64,000 nt of DNA, taken from Nioella nitratireducens. GTDB lineage: Bacteria; Pseudomonadota; Alphaproteobacteria; Rhodobacterales; Rhodobacteraceae. The stretch spans positions 186,001 through 250,000 of the forward strand of contig NZ_MNBW01000002.1 in NCBI RefSeq assembly GCF_001879715.1. Direction: 5' to 3'. Under the pieces are notes generated by a model. The model was not told the DNA's origin. It searched no databases and saw only the letters and a program-made list of their open reading frames with translations. Both the position numbers and the translations under genes were made by a program. Below, one piece after another: positions 63,177 to 64,000 of this stretch. Numbering within the stretch: the stretch's first letter is position 1; every line of letters starts with the position of its first letter.

Positions 63177-64000
63177 ATGGCCGCCACTGATCCCAAGCTG
63201 ATTTCCGGCAATTCCAACCAACCGCTTGCGCAGGCGATTGCCCGCCGCATGACCCTGCATCGCGGCCTGTCCATGGGGTTGGTCGATGCCCGTGTCGAGC
63301 GGTTCAACGATGCCGAGATTTTCGTCGAGGTCTACGAGAACGTGCGCGGCGAAGACATGTTCATCATCCAGTCGACATCGAACCCGGCCAATGACAACCT
63401 GATGGAGCTTTTGATCATGGCCGACGCGCTGCGCCGCTCTTCCGCTGCGCGCATCACCGCCGTGATCCCGTATTTCGGATATGCACGGCAGGACCGACGC
63501 ACCAAGGCGCGCACACCGATCACCGCCAAGCTGGTGGCCAACATGCTGGTCGGCGCAGGCATCGAGCGCGTCCTGACGCTTGACCTGCACGCCACCCAGA
63601 TCCAGGGCTTTTTCGACATTCCCGTCGACAACCTCTACGCCGCACCGATCTTTGCGTTGGACATCATGCACCATTTCCGCGACCAGATGGACGACATCAT
63701 GGTGATTTCGCCCGACGTCGGCGGCGTGGCCCGCGCCCGCGAACTGGCCAAGCGCATCAACGCCCCGCTTTCGATCGTGGACAAGCGCCGCGAACGCCCC
63801 GGAGAAGTGGCCGAGATGACGGTGATCGGCAGTGTCGAGGGCAAGAAATGCATCATCGTCGATGACATGTGCGACACGGCCGGAACGCTGTGCAAGGCGG
63901 CCGAAGTGCTGATGGAGCATGGGGCGACCGAGGTGCACGCCTATATCTCGCATGGCGTCCTGTCTGGTCCGGCCATCGAGCGGGTGACCAAATCGGTTCT
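63177..64000 (+). CDS. prs: ribose-phosphate pyrophosphokinase (5' part; runs past the window)
   Basis: 274 codons visible from the ATG at 63177; the frame is open to the last base. Signatures are [30 protein letters not shown] and the PRPP loop [13 protein letters not shown]. It makes PRPP for nucleotide, histidine and tryptophan synthesis in the cytoplasm; here it is divergent from the isomerase-hydrolase pair. AAGAAAG precedes the ATG. A GGGGG-N8-CCCCC hairpin (63130-63147 region) lies in the leader. Confidence 0.95.
   Translation, partial: MAATDPKLISGNSNQPLAQAIARRMTLHRGLSMGLVDARVERFNDAEIFVEVYENVRGEDMFIIQSTSNPANDNLMELLIMADALRRSSAARITAVIPYFGYARQDRRTKARTPITAKLVANMLVGAGIERVLTLDLHATQIQGFFDIPVDNLYAAPIFALDIMHHFRDQMDDIMVISPDVGGVARARELAKRINAPLSIVDKRRERPGEVAEMTVIGSVEGKKCIIVDDMCDTAGTLCKAAEVLMEHGATEVHAYISHGVLSGPAIERVTKSV

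Overview
The window is chromosomal DNA from an alphaproteobacterium, most likely a Rhodobacterales (Roseobacter-type) bacterium. Supporting this are the high GC content, dense short-overlap operons, the lgt-midA-pgeF operon, the Hsp20-DUF1150 pair, a CIRCE-controlled groESL, Mn-dependent inorganic pyrophosphatase, many Rhodobacterales-type small periplasmic proteins and lipoproteins, and alphaproteobacterial palindromic intergenic repeats. I found no rRNA, tRNA, CRISPR array, transposase or prophage. Almost all of the window is core housekeeping sequence.

Layout. 1-700: two tandem copies of a 102-bp REPIN-like unit, a small GIY-YIG nuclease gene and a third long palindrome. 0.7-10.5 kb: lepA, acylphosphatase, an exported protein with a PKHD dioxygenase, an Lrp-type regulator divergent from an amino acid dehydrogenase, a low-molecular-weight phosphatase, a Sir2 deacylase, a copper-chaperone pair, rpmB and a DUF2161 nuclease-fold protein. 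10.5-28 kb: meaB, hrpB, valS, a lone CoxL-like molybdenum hydroxylase subunit, two PLP aminotransferases, ygfZ, an MFS transporter, ogt and a YghU-type glutathione transferase. 28-40 kb: ileS, ubiK, the lgt-midA-pgeF operon, a 41-residue protein, a TPR-sulfotransferase, a second Lrp regulator, trxB and a VOC protein. 40-46 kb: a sulfate-activation enzyme fused to a winged-helix domain, an outer-membrane protein, Hsp20/DUF1150, ydcH and purEK. 46-54 kb: hydrolase, Nudix, DMT exporter, phnM, a bactofilin-like membrane protein, groESL and ppaC. 54-64 kb: an outer-membrane barrel, cpdB, a HAD phosphatase, a MaoC hydratase, ribF-ycgN-threonine aldolase, an alpha/beta hydrolase with a DsbA-fold isomerase, and the 5' part of prs.

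The most unusual locus is 40573-42683. A MarR-type winged-helix DNA-binding domain is fused in frame to bifunctional ATP sulfurylase/APS kinase. A perfect 9-2-9 bp inverted repeat ends 15 bp before the start codon, and an internal Shine-Dalgarno/ATG could also make the unfused enzyme. This suggests a sulfate-activation enzyme that controls its own promoter; it is an inference from sequence. Other notable signals are a low-GC insertion inside valS, CtrA-like sites at 562 and 54447, and a G-rich 11-bp tandem repeat at 57618.
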